Source: Desulfobulbaceae bacterium (GTDB lineage: Bacteria > Desulfobacterota > Desulfobulbia > Desulfobulbales > BM004). Taken from it: a stretch of 43,133 nt of DNA. Shown in pieces: positions 15,456 to 23,856 of the stretch. The first letter of the stretch is position 1. The number at the start of each line of letters is the position of its first letter. Made by a program: the position numbers and the translations under genes. The notes beneath the pieces were generated by a model. It was not told the DNA's origin and ran no database searches. It saw only the letters and a program-made list of their open reading frames with translations. The stretch spans positions 1-43,133 of the forward strand of contig PKTW01000164.1 in the NCBI GenBank assembly GCA_002868955.1, in the 5' to 3' direction.

Positions 15456-15466
15456 CATTGTGGTAC
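15450..15466. promoter_or_regulatory. Dyad overlapping the yedE -24 element
   Basis: GTGCCAC-ATT-GTGGTAC is a 7-3-7 dyad with one mismatch. It covers the -24 part of the promoter, so a bound protein would block sigma-54 polymerase. The core recurs at 11340-11352. Confidence 0.5.
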
Positions 15467-15599
15467 ATGCTCTTGAATGAGATCCCGACGGATTCTATAA
15501 AAAGCCCTGAAAACAACCCTGATAAGCCGTAAGGGTTTTTTTGAGATATTTTGTGCACAGGTTGCCGGTCAAAGGACAGCTTTGTGTTTTATCAGATAA

Positions 15600-15617
15600 T
15601 TGTCCTGATCGGCACAC
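15600..15617. promoter_or_regulatory. Activator-site candidate 1 upstream of yedE
   Basis: TTGTCCTGATCGGCACAC is an imperfect copy of the 18-bp dyad TTGTsCC-N4-GGsACAA. It starts 32 bases from the second copy, about three helical turns, and lies about 170-190 bases upstream of the predicted yedE start. Confidence 0.6.
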
Positions 15618-15631
15618 CCTATTACGTAGAA

Positions 15632-15649
15632 TTGTGCCGTTTGGGACAA
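15632..15649. promoter_or_regulatory. Activator-site candidate 2 upstream of yedE
   Basis: TTGTGCCGTTTGGGACAA is an 18-bp dyad matching 14 of 18 positions of the dyad at 17578-17595 beside the two-component genes. About 205-220 bases upstream of the predicted yedE start, typical for NtrC-family enhancers. Confidence 0.7.
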
Positions 15650-15669
15650 TATTGGGAGGGCAGAGGGAA

Positions 15670-17346
15670 TTAAATCGTATCAAAGATCGTAATAAAGGTC
15701 TGGTAGCGGAACACCCTGGAGCTGTTGGTAAACTTTTTGATCACCCTGCTGGATGGATATTTCTGTGCCAACTGCTCCGGCATGCTGCTGATTGGTTCGC
15801 TTGAAATGACTACAACAGGGAGTTGCAGGTCAGCATATTTTATGTCCCGGTAGTAAGCCGGTTGCTTGAGTTCCCAGGTAAAACGCAATGAAGCGTTCTG
15901 CGCTCTCCGGTATCCTTCTTCAGAGTTCCAGGTTTGGTTCTGGTAAATTTCTTTGTCTGTATAAAGATCCAAGATAGGGACCATAACAGAGGTGTTACCA
16001 AGAGAATGCACTTGGGGCAGACAATATACTTCAACGGCTTCAGTTTGAAGTGTATTCAAAAATCTGCCTCCATTTTTCAGATTCGACACACTCGTCATTG
16101 CCAGGAACGGCTTGTATACCCAAATACCGATCACCAGTGAAGACAACACGCCACAGTAAGCGATGTATCTCCTGACCTGGGCATGGGTTATCGCCTGCAG
16201 GCCGTAAGCGGCAGTCAAAGACAGAAAGGGCAGAAGAGGCAGGAGATACCGTAATCTTTTCAGTTCCAGGAAAAACACCAGGACAGCGAACCAGACAACA
16301 ATAAATATTTTTCTGTCACGATTGATTGCAGCACGGCAGCATCCGAAGAATGAAGCCAGCAATATATATGGATGGGCCTGGAAGAAAAACACTGCCACAT
16401 ATCCTTCCTGCCAATTTTTTAACCCGGATAGCTGATAGGTGCGCAGGACATTGATCTGCTCTAAGATCAAGGCACCCTTCCACATAAAAATAATCCCCAG
16501 CAGCATACCTGTCAGAGCTGCCACACCCAGTGAGCGCTTTATTACTATCCTGGGCTGTGTATCTATCCTGATCAGTGCGATGATGCCAAGTACGCCAAGC
16601 ATAGGCCAAGTTGAATACTTGCAGAATAGGGCAAGGATGATGGCTATGGCAGCACCGAGCGTTAAAACAAAGCCGCCCCGCTCAAGAGCGTACAGGAAGG
16701 TGTACACTGCCAGCAGCAGGAAGAACATGACGTGAATATCAACCAGCATGAGAGGGACCTGGGTGAGAAGATAAGGGGATGCAATGATAAATACACCGGC
16801 AAGAAAGCCTGTTGTCCGGTCCCACAGGAGCCGGCCGATTAAATAAGTGATTATTGGGATGAGACCAAAGAGCAGCACATTAAATATCGCAATGACCGGT
16901 TTGGTTTCCCCGAACAGTCTAAAGAGAATCCCATAGAACATCGGCACAAGGGGCAGGTCGGTCCATGCAGTGATCTCTCCACCCCATTCCTGGAAAAATT
17001 CACTTATGCCATACTCTTTCAGGTATTTTGCCTGCAGAAAATATCTTGCCGAGTCCAGCAGGTATTCAGGGCTGTTTATGAATGGCAGACAGCTGAGCAC
17101 TGATAGAAGAAAGAGGGAAACGGCAGGGTGTTTTTCCGGCAAGTTGGAGCTGGACAGCGGCACAGCCAGCAGGGGCGCCGGTAATAACAGCAGAAAAACG
17201 CTGCCCGGCCCCTTGTCTGCAAAAACCCAACGCCAGCTTGTCAGAGTGCTCATATCCAGTGAGCGACTGATGTACTGCAGGGGAAAAATCAGCAGCGTTA
17301 AGAATAAAACAAGCAGCAGCCATTCTGTTCTGGTAAATCGTAGCAA
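15670..17346 (-). CDS. Family-39-like membrane glycosyltransferase (558 aa)
   Basis: A polytopic protein with about ten to twelve hydrophobic segments and a C-terminal soluble domain, in the style of PMT/ArnT-type (GT39, GT-C) transferases that use lipid-linked sugars on the outer membrane face. The first large loop includes EITAWTDLPLVPMFYG, where acidic residues usually serve catalysis in GT-C enzymes. The start is uncertain: the first in-frame codon after a stop is TTG at 17346 with AGAGG some 12 bases upstream, and the next ATG is 31 codons on. It lies between the yedE operon and the two-component pair. A leftward -24/-12 promoter with an 18-bp dyad upstream suggests control by that pair. 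Acceptor unknown. Confidence 0.8.
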   Translation of the reverse strand: MLRFTRTEWLLLVLFLTLLIFPLQYISRSLDMSTLTSWRWVFADKGPGSVFLLLLPAPLLAVPLSSSNLPEKHPAVSLFLLSVLSCLPFINSPEYLLDSARYFLQAKYLKEYGISEFFQEWGGEITAWTDLPLVPMFYGILFRLFGETKPVIAIFNVLLFGLIPIITYLIGRLLWDRTTGFLAGVFIIASPYLLTQVPLMLVDIHVMFFLLLAVYTFLYALERGGFVLTLGAAIAIILALFCKYSTWPMLGVLGIIALIRIDTQPRIVIKRSLGVAALTGMLLGIIFMWKGALILEQINVLRTYQLSGLKNWQEGYVAVFFFQAHPYILLASFFGCCRAAINRDRKIFIVVWFAVLVFFLELKRLRYLLPLLPFLSLTAAYGLQAITHAQVRRYIAYCGVLSSLVIGIWVYKPFLAMTSVSNLKNGGRFLNTLQTEAVEVYCLPQVHSLGNTSVMVPILDLYTDKEIYQNQTWNSEEGYRRAQNASLRFTWELKQPAYYRDIKYADLQLPVVVISSEPISSMPEQLAQKYPSSRVIKKFTNSSRVFRYQTFITIFDTI

Positions 17347-17458
17347 AGGATTTTATAACCTCTTTTTCATTTCATGGCATGAAGGTTCACAGCCTATTTA
17401 CCGACTGTAAATCTTCACCTTTATTTGTGTGTTACCATTTGTGCAGGTTTTTTGAATG

Positions 17459-17474
17459 TGGCATTTTCCTTGCA
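17459..17474 (+). promoter_or_regulatory. Sigma-54 promoter, rightward, for the kinase/regulator pair
   Basis: TGGCATTTTCCTTGCA fits TGGCAyr-N4-TTGCA apart from one base. The predicted start is near 17486, 130 bases before the kinase ATG. Its -12 part overlaps that of the leftward element at 17471-17486. Confidence 0.75.
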
Positions 17475-17486
17475 ACAACAATGCCA
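17471..17486 (-). promoter_or_regulatory. Sigma-54 promoter, leftward, for the glycosyltransferase
   Basis: On the minus strand the sequence is TGGCATTGTTGTTGCA. It shares the bases TGCA (17471-17474) with the rightward element, so both cannot be occupied together. The predicted start is near 17460, about 113 bases before the proposed glycosyltransferase start. Confidence 0.75.
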
Positions 17487-17577
17487 TGAATGCCTGGTAA
17501 AAATGATGTTTGCCTGCTGACTGAGCGAGATCCAGCCCATTTTTTTTGTTTAATTGTTACCAGTCTGTTAAACTTGG

Positions 17578-17595
17578 TTGTCCCAAATGGGACAA
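17578..17595. promoter_or_regulatory. 18-bp dyad beside the two-component genes
   Basis: TTGTCCCA-AA-TGGGACAA has perfect 8-base arms. It lies about 120-135 bases upstream of the leftward sigma-54 start, a good activator position, and 20 bases before the kinase ATG, where it could also dampen rightward transcription. Related dyads occur at 15600 and 15632. Confidence 0.75.
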
Positions 17596-17615
17596 CTTCG
17601 TAAAACAAGAGCGAA

Positions 17616-19307
17616 ATGGAAGATATCTATTCTTTAACAAACGACATATTTTCAAAAGAATTCCTGCTCAAGTATCATAACGTTGAGGAAATTCTTATTG
17701 GCATAATATGTCTGTTGATCGCGATAAGGGCATTCAGAGCCAGCGGCTTTAAAATAAGCAGGAACCAGATCAAGAGCAGCAGGATCTTTCTTGTAGGTGC
17801 CAGCTTTATTATCCTCGGAAGCAGCAGCCTGATCCATGCCTTGATCCATGCCACAGATTCTGACCTGAATCTTCTCTACCATACACTATTGGGGTACAGC
17901 CTTGGACTTTTCATCCTAATCATAGCTATTTCCGTTGAAAATCCGCAGAACAAAATAGCTCTGCCCCTGCTCTACATTCCTCTGCTGGCCCTGTTGCACC
18001 CCATGGCCTATGAAAAGTTTCCTCTTTTCGGGCAATTCCGGCCTCTTGTCTGGATATTGATCGCTTACCTCTCCGGCATAGTCTGCATGCTCTATATCGG
18101 TACATTTTACCGCAGGCGAAGCAAGCAGTTCCTGTTTTCGGCAGTTGGCCATCTTATTATCTGTATCGGTGCAATTTTTCTTTTTTTCCCAGCGCCTATT
18201 GGATCCACGGTCTGGCTCCATGGGCACATAATGAGACCGCTTGGGTTTGTAATATTATTTTTTAGCATGAGCAGGACAGAATTACTCAAAATGGAGGGTT
18301 CTATCCTTTACAGGGCCCTGGCCGCCTTTTCCATTCTTACCGCGATTCCGCTCCTCTTCTTTGGGACCTTTGTCTTTTACGATAATATTTCCCCGGTAAC
18401 CATAATAGGACGCCGCTTTATTGTATTTCTCCTCCTTCTCATCACCCTTATTTCCGGTCTCCTTTTCGGCTTGGGCATGATCATCAGGTTGATTCGCCCG
18501 ATTCTGCAGCTGAAGAGCTCAGTTGACGGAATGGTGGGAGAGAGCAAGGTGCAACGCATACCTATCCAGAGTAATGATGAGATAGGTGAACTTTCGAATG
18601 CCTTTAATGAAATGTTAAACAGGCTGGATAACGCCATCGAGGAACAGGAGAGGATGTGCCGGCTGGCTGCAACCGGCGAACTTGCAGCAACCCTGGCACA
18701 CGAAATAAAGAACCCGCTCAATGCCATAGGCGGCGCCGCAAATTATATAGGCAAAAACGTAAAGGGCAGTCTGGTTAAAGAATTTGTAACAGTTATCTCC
18801 AGCGAGGTTTCCCGTATAAACAACCTGACCAGCACCTTGCTGAGCTTTTCCAAAACCGCTGAACCCGATCCCCAACCAGTAGAGATAAACAAATGCGCGA
18901 AAGAGGCGCTCTACTTGCTCAGCAAAGAATCACCAGACCTTAAGGTGGCATTAAATGAAGACCTGGCCGCAGACCTGCCCCTGGTCGACTGCGATTATAA
19001 CCAGATCAAACAGATCATTATCAACCTTTTGATCAATGCGCTCGATGCAGTTGATGAACACGGTGTAATCACGGTAAGAACCTGGCATAAGAGAGATAAA
19101 ACGTATCTGGAAGTCGAAGATAACGGCAAGGGCATTTCACCGGAAATTATCCACAATATCTTTAATCCTTTTTTCACAACCAAGACCCGTGGTACGGGTC
19201 TTGGTCTGGCCATATCGAAAAAGATCGCCCGGGAACACGGGGGCAATCTTACCGTTGAGAGCACACCGGGTAAGGGCAGCACCTTCACCCTTGTGCTAAA
19301 TGATTAG
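17616..19307 (+). CDS. Membrane sensor histidine kinase (563 aa)
   Basis: The N-terminal half is a sensor of about seven or eight membrane segments (for example 25-40, 57-77, 90-107, 115-130, 145-163, 173-192, 207-219 and 234-254, then 268-292) with short loops, so it probably senses something within or near the membrane. HAMP (about 290-340), HisKA with H362 (TLAHEIKNPLNAIGG) and a HATPase domain (LLINALDAVD, VEDNGKGI, GTGLGLAISKKIA) follow. The stop is 11 bases before the regulator start, so the two form a two-component pair. ATG at 17616; the ribosome site is weak. The nearby 18-bp dyads link it to the yedE operon by inference. Confidence 0.93.
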   Translation: MEDIYSLTNDIFSKEFLLKYHNVEEILIGIICLLIAIRAFRASGFKISRNQIKSSRIFLVGASFIILGSSSLIHALIHATDSDLNLLYHTLLGYSLGLFILIIAISVENPQNKIALPLLYIPLLALLHPMAYEKFPLFGQFRPLVWILIAYLSGIVCMLYIGTFYRRRSKQFLFSAVGHLIICIGAIFLFFPAPIGSTVWLHGHIMRPLGFVILFFSMSRTELLKMEGSILYRALAAFSILTAIPLLFFGTFVFYDNISPVTIIGRRFIVFLLLLITLISGLLFGLGMIIRLIRPILQLKSSVDGMVGESKVQRIPIQSNDEIGELSNAFNEMLNRLDNAIEEQERMCRLAATGELAATLAHEIKNPLNAIGGAANYIGKNVKGSLVKEFVTVISSEVSRINNLTSTLLSFSKTAEPDPQPVEINKCAKEALYLLSKESPDLKVALNEDLAADLPLVDCDYNQIKQIIINLLINALDAVDEHGVITVRTWHKRDKTYLEVEDNGKGISPEIIHNIFNPFFTTKTRGTGLGLAISKKIAREHGGNLTVESTPGKGSTFTLVLND

Positions 19308-19318
19308 GAGTTGCGTTT

Positions 19319-20662
19319 ATGGTGCACAATATTCTGATAGTTGACGACGAAGTAAATTCATTGAAGGTGTTGTCTGCTGCTTTGAAAAAAGGCAAGACAG
19401 AGATTGATACCGCACGGTCCGGCGAAGAGGCCCTTGATCTGATAAAAAAGAAAAAATACTCAATCGTTATTTCCGATTTCAAAATGGGGGGCATGAGTGG
19501 GGAGCAGCTGCTGGAAAAAACAAAGACTCTTTCACCGGATTTGCCTTTTGTTCTTCTCACAGCGCACGGCACTATTGAATTGGCAGTGAATGCCATGCGT
19601 AAAGGTGCTTACACCTATCTCACCAAACCCGTGGATATGAATCTGCTTGAATCAATGGTCAATGATATTCTGGTTAACGGGATGCCAAAAACAGGCAAAG
19701 CAGCCCCGGCTAAGCTTGAGTTCATGAATATTATAGGCCGCACCCCTGCAATGCAGGAGGTTTTTTCTCTGATCAGGCGGGTGAGCAAGACGGATGCCAA
19801 CATTCTTATTCTGGGAGAATCGGGGACCGGCAAGGAACTCGTTGCGAGGGCAATACATTACACTTCCCTGCGGGTTGATAAACCGTTTATCCCGATTGAT
19901 TGTACGACCATCCCTCCAGAACTCATGGAAAGTGAACTGTTCGGTTATGAAAAGGGAGCTTTCACCTGCGCAGTCGAGCGCAAACTCGGCTTAATAGAGA
20001 TGGCACAGGGCGGCACAACCTTTTTTGATGAAATAGGCGACCTTGATTTCGTCCTCCAGAAGAAACTGCTTCGTTTCCTGCAGGAAAAGGAAATACGGAG
20101 AATCTCAGGCAAAGAAAAAATTAAAGTGGATGTCAGGGTGCTTTCCGCCACAAACAGAAATATAGAAGAATCCCTGAAGAACGATGAGTTCCGCTCAGAC
20201 CTTTACTACAGGCTCAATGTTATTACTATACGTATCCCTCCCCTGCGGGAAAGAATAGACGATATCTCTATATTGGCAAATCATTATCTGCAACATTTCC
20301 GGGAAAAAAACAAGAAGGAAATCCGCGAAATAGAGCATGGGGCGCTGGCTGCCCTCAACAGCTATGACTGGCCTGGCAATGTGCGTGAACTGGAGAATGT
20401 AATGGAACGGGCGGTAATACTCTGCCCCCATGATACGATAAATGTTGAGTGCCTGCCGAAGAAAATGCAAGTGCTTGCAGGTGAAGAATATCCCGAGATT
20501 AAGGAATTTAACCTGCCTGAAATTGAAAAAAGAACCATTATCAAGGCGCTTGATAAAACATCCTGGAATCAATCCAGGGCAGCGGCTCTACTTGGCATAA
20601 GCCGCAAACAGTTACGGACCAAAATGAAAAACCTTGAATTGCTCCCTGTCTCTGAAAAATAA
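19319..20662 (+). CDS. NtrC-family response regulator with GAFTCA loop (447 aa)
   Basis: Receiver domain with phosphoacceptor D53 (IVISDFKMGG), AAA+ domain with Walker A GESGTGKE, and a Fis-type C-terminal helix-turn-helix (NQSRAAALLGISRKQLRTKM). ATG at 19319 after TAGGAG. The sigma-54-contact loop, normally GAFTGA, reads GAFTCA (19955-19972): glycine is replaced by cysteine, encoded TGC. The rest of the loop and the ATPase motifs look intact, so the protein is probably active. Likely targets are the sigma-54 promoters of yedE and the glycosyltransferase through the 18-bp dyads. Confidence 0.93.
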   Translation: MVHNILIVDDEVNSLKVLSAALKKGKTEIDTARSGEEALDLIKKKKYSIVISDFKMGGMSGEQLLEKTKTLSPDLPFVLLTAHGTIELAVNAMRKGAYTYLTKPVDMNLLESMVNDILVNGMPKTGKAAPAKLEFMNIIGRTPAMQEVFSLIRRVSKTDANILILGESGTGKELVARAIHYTSLRVDKPFIPIDCTTIPPELMESELFGYEKGAFTCAVERKLGLIEMAQGGTTFFDEIGDLDFVLQKKLLRFLQEKEIRRISGKEKIKVDVRVLSATNRNIEESLKNDEFRSDLYYRLNVITIRIPPLRERIDDISILANHYLQHFREKNKKEIREIEHGALAALNSYDWPGNVRELENVMERAVILCPHDTINVECLPKKMQVLAGEEYPEIKEFNLPEIEKRTIIKALDKTSWNQSRAAALLGISRKQLRTKMKNLELLPVSEK

Positions 20663-20836
20663 AAATTTCCTGCCCCAATAGAGTATTCTTTTTTTAATTC
20701 AGCCTTAAATAGCGACTGGCTTTTTTAGCCATTACTCCTCCTTGCAAGTATAAAATTGTTCTTGACACCAGGGGAGAAGTATTGTCCAAATTTTAATGGG
20801 CGACATGAAATACATAACAATAAAGGAGGGAATGGT

Positions 20837-21379
20837 ATGAAAACGGCATTTCTCATTATTGCATCGGTCGCAATTCTTGTCTTTTCAGGAAGCTCATTTG
20901 CAGCCATACATGGAACTGTTGATGACAGGGAGGATCTTAGGCCTGATTCAGCTTCTGATCTCAATAGTATTTCATCAGAGTTAGCCGAGAAGGAACAATT
21001 AAAAATCTTACTGCAAAAACTCAATGATCAAGATCCATTTGTCAGGGTAGAGGCAGTTCAAGGCTTAGGAGAAATATATCAAGAAAAGTCCCTTGCCTTG
21101 GTTTGCGGCTGCCTCACCGATGATAATCTCTATGTAAGGGCTTATGCAGCGGAGGCTCTGGGTAAGATCGGGCGGATAGATATTTCCCACACTATATCAA
21201 AGCTGCTTCCAGCCCTGGATGATCCATCGCCCTATGTCAGGTCAATGATGATCTTGGCTCTGGGTGAACTTCAGGATAAAAGAGCGATAGATTCAATCAG
21301 GAGTTTCCTGCATGATAAAGATCAAAGCGTCAGGGGAATGGCAGCATGGGCCTTGCGTAATATTGAAAATTCTCAATAA
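20837..21379 (+). CDS. Exported HEAT-repeat protein (180 aa)
   Basis: The ATG at 20837 follows AAAGGAGGG, which decides the start over codons further upstream. A signal peptide (about 1-22, ending SSFAA) is followed by an acidic linker and about four HEAT/PBS-lyase-like repeats, seen as DPFVRVEAVQGLGEI, NLYVRAYAAEALGKI, SPYVRSMMILALGEL and DQSVRGMAAWALRNI. Such repeats form a protein-binding solenoid; no enzyme motif is present. Probably periplasmic. It stands alone after the two-component pair with about 170 bases between. Confidence 0.85.
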   Translation: MKTAFLIIASVAILVFSGSSFAAIHGTVDDREDLRPDSASDLNSISSELAEKEQLKILLQKLNDQDPFVRVEAVQGLGEIYQEKSLALVCGCLTDDNLYVRAYAAEALGKIGRIDISHTISKLLPALDDPSPYVRSMMILALGELQDKRAIDSIRSFLHDKDQSVRGMAAWALRNIENSQ

Positions 21380-21523
21380 AAACAAGCGTATTTCTTCTTA
21401 CAGTTAAAATTGGCTTTGGTCGTGCTGTATTTCTCAATATGAGATGAGCAGTGCAAAGCTGCTTTGTTCTATGGCACGTGATTTTTTTCGTTTTGATCCG
21501 GCCTGAAATGTCGAGAAACCGCC

Positions 21524-22186
21524 TTATTGCTGGACCATCTCGAGCACTGCCATGACAAGTTTTTCAGCACCTTCCCCGATCTGGTCAACCCGGGCATCGA
21601 GCATATAACATGGAGTCGTAACAACATTGTGCGCCTTGTCTATGGTAATTTCACCATGGGTGGTTTTTTCGTGGACTGCCCCCATTTTGCTCAGGGCTGC
21701 TTCGGTGGCCGCATCCTGACCAATGGTTACCGTTATATTGCCCAGGACCTTGGCAACGATTGCAGGAGCGATACAGAGTGCACCAATCGGTTTTTTGTGT
21801 GCGGCTGTTTCTACTAAAGCCCTGGATACGTCTTCATTCACAGTACAGTCCGGCCCGTCAAAGGCAAAGGTTGATAGATTCTTTGCCGCCCCAAGCCCTC
21901 CCGGCATGATAAGCCCATCGAAGTCTGCAGCCTTATAATCTTTGAGATTTTTTATATTGCCCCGGGCTATTCGGGCCGATTCGACCAGAACATTGCGGGA
22001 TTCAGCCATCTCCTGGCCGGTAATAAAATTGAGGACATGGTGCTGGGGTATATCCGGGGCAAAACACTGGTACTCAGCCCCATGTTTATGGATAGCCCAC
22101 AGGGTCATCACCGATTCATGGATCTCTGCTCCATCCTTGTTACCGCAGCCCGAAAGGATCACTGCGAATCTCTTCTTCTCACCCAT
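21524..22186 (-). CDS. elbB: ElbB-type glyoxalase-like DJ-1/PfpI protein (220 aa)
   Basis: The start at 22186 is chosen for the GGAGG 7 bases upstream; an in-frame ATG 14 codons earlier lacks it. The opening AVILSGCGNKDGAEIHESV and the nucleophile-elbow cysteine in GALCIAPA are characteristic of ElbB within the DJ-1/PfpI superfamily. Length agrees (about 217 in E. coli). Family members have weak glyoxalase activity and have been linked to isoprenoid synthesis; the true role is unsettled. Cytoplasmic. Confidence 0.9.
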   Translation of the reverse strand: MGEKKRFAVILSGCGNKDGAEIHESVMTLWAIHKHGAEYQCFAPDIPQHHVLNFITGQEMAESRNVLVESARIARGNIKNLKDYKAADFDGLIMPGGLGAAKNLSTFAFDGPDCTVNEDVSRALVETAAHKKPIGALCIAPAIVAKVLGNITVTIGQDAATEAALSKMGAVHEKTTHGEITIDKAHNVVTTPCYMLDARVDQIGEGAEKLVMAVLEMVQQ

Positions 22187-22243
22187 TTTTTTGCCTCCAG
22201 GTTCTACAAAGAAATTTTTCAGGCACAAAAATACATAAGTTAT

Positions 22244-22271
22244 AAGTGCCTAAAGTGAGCTAAAGTGCCTA
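22244..22271. repeat. Three short tandem repeats (AAGTGCCTA type)
   Basis: AAGTGCCTA, AAGTGAGCTA and AAGTGCCTA follow one another with a period of about 10 bases, roughly one helical turn. They lie 58-85 bases upstream of elbB and about 50 bases after hpt. This could be a phased protein-binding site; nothing more can be said. Confidence 0.6.
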
Positions 22272-22319
22272 ACGTTATTAATCTGCGTAATGTGTTGTAA
22301 CTCCAACGCACACATAACT

Positions 22320-22838
22320 TCAATCGTCTAGTAAATGATACACTTCTGTAAGCTGGCGGTATTTTTCCCGGCAGTCCAAACCGTAGCCCACCAGAAAGCC
22401 CCTCTTCACTTCAAAACCCACATAATCAATTGCGACTTCAACTTCTCGCCGTTCCGTCTTGTTGATCAGGGCGCAGAAGCGGACCGATCGTGCCCCGCGT
22501 CCCGCAAAAGAGTGCCGCAGGTGGGCCATGGTAAGGCCGGTGTCAATAATATCTTCGACAACAAGGATGTCCTTGTCCTGAATATCCAGTTCAATGTCCT
22601 TGGTAATGCGCAGAGAGCCCGAGGTCGTTTCCATTCCGTAACTGGCCATCCTGACAAAGTCAATTTCCAACTCACGCTTTATTTCCCTGACCAGGTCAGC
22701 CATGAATATAAAGGCGCCATTCAAGATGCCTACGACCACAAGTTGGTTCTTCTCGTAATCCCTCGTAATTGCAGCGCCAATCTCTTTAACGCGTTTGACA
22801 ATATCTGCTTGTGCTATGACAAGCTCTTTTCCAGGCAT
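22320..22838 (-). CDS. hpt: Hypoxanthine phosphoribosyltransferase (172 aa)
   Basis: The start at 22838 follows AAGGAA and gives the usual family length; a longer in-frame version starting at 22898 adds a non-conserved N-terminus. VVGILNGAFIFMADLVREI is the PPi loop region, and VVEDIIDTGLTM is the PRPP-binding signature. GFEVKRGFLVGYGLDCREKYRQL is typical of the C-terminal purine-binding part. It salvages hypoxanthine (and guanine) to the monophosphate. Single gene, divergent from bioD. Confidence 0.93.
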   Translation of the reverse strand: MPGKELVIAQADIVKRVKEIGAAITRDYEKNQLVVVGILNGAFIFMADLVREIKRELEIDFVRMASYGMETTSGSLRITKDIELDIQDKDILVVEDIIDTGLTMAHLRHSFAGRGARSVRFCALINKTERREVEVAIDYVGFEVKRGFLVGYGLDCREKYRQLTEVYHLLDD

Positions 22839-23030
22839 GGTTTCCTTGCAATGAAGTGATAGGTTTTGGTTGAAAATGTAGTTTTCTTTTTTCACCAACT
22901 CAAGGATTTTTTAAAATCACGAAAATTCTAACGGTTTTATTCATCAATTAAATACGATATAGTGCTCCCATTAATAGTAATCAATTCAGCAGCGGTTGAG
23001 GGCATAATTGTTTGAAGGCATGCAAAAAGT

Positions 23031-23747
23031 ATGAAAGAAAAGGGCAATAACACGCTTTTTGTCACAGGAACAGACACGTCAGTAGGCAAAACGTATGTCT
23101 GCGCCAGGCTCCTGGAATTTTTGAATGCAAAGGGGATACAGGCAGGCTACCAGAAATGGGTTGCCACCGGCGTCAAGGCCGGGCTGCCTGAAGACCTGGC
23201 TCTCTGTTTAAAGGCTGCCTCCATTTCACCAAAGCCTGAGCTTGTAAAACAGCAGGCCCCATATTGTTTCAGTTTTCCTGCTTCGCCGCACCTGGCTGCA
23301 GAAATGGAAGACCGAACAGTGGATTCTGAGGTCATAGAAGCGAACTATAAATTCCTTGCTGCAAAGTATGAATGGCTCATTGTCGAGGGCGTGGGAGGCA
23401 TAATGGTTCCTTTGCGGCGGAACCTGCTTCTGGCTGACCTGCTTAAACGGCTGCAGCCCAGGACCCTGGTAGTAGCCAGAAGCGGCCTTGGCACTTTAAA
23501 CCATACCCTGCTTACCCTTGAGGCCCTGCGCAACAGGGAAATTCCTGTGCTGGGTGTGGTTTTTTCTGACTCAAAGGACCGGGAAGACGAAAGGTTGGTG
23601 CAGGATAATATGAAAATCATTGAGGAAATTGGAATGGCAAGGGTATTTGGCCGGCTGCCGCGGCAGCAAAATGACGCAAAGGCGAGGAGCGCATTTATGC
23701 CTGTAGGGCAGGCTATTTGGGAGCAACTGCTCCATGATGAATCCTGA
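23031..23747 (+). CDS. bioD: Dethiobiotin synthase-like ATPase (238 aa)
   Basis: The N-terminus FVTGTDTSVGKTYVCA is the BioD Walker A (GTDTxVGKT). VEGVGGIMVPL matches the VEGAGG motif, and NHTLLTLEALR follows as in the family. BioD closes the ureido ring of dethiobiotin using ATP and CO2. ATG at 23031 after GAAGG. No other bio gene is in the window. One departure is QKWVATGV where most BioD proteins have a KPV(A/Q)TG segment, so substrate use should be treated with a little caution. Confidence 0.87.
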   Translation: MKEKGNNTLFVTGTDTSVGKTYVCARLLEFLNAKGIQAGYQKWVATGVKAGLPEDLALCLKAASISPKPELVKQQAPYCFSFPASPHLAAEMEDRTVDSEVIEANYKFLAAKYEWLIVEGVGGIMVPLRRNLLLADLLKRLQPRTLVVARSGLGTLNHTLLTLEALRNREIPVLGVVFSDSKDREDERLVQDNMKIIEEIGMARVFGRLPRQQNDAKARSAFMPVGQAIWEQLLHDES

Positions 23748-23856
23748 ATTTGTGGCAGGGAAAAACGTTTCTAATCAACAAAGCGCCTTTTTAAAAGGTG
23801 CTTGAAAAACAGGGTCAGATTGCATTCATCTGGCAGCATTGGAATAAACCACCCTG

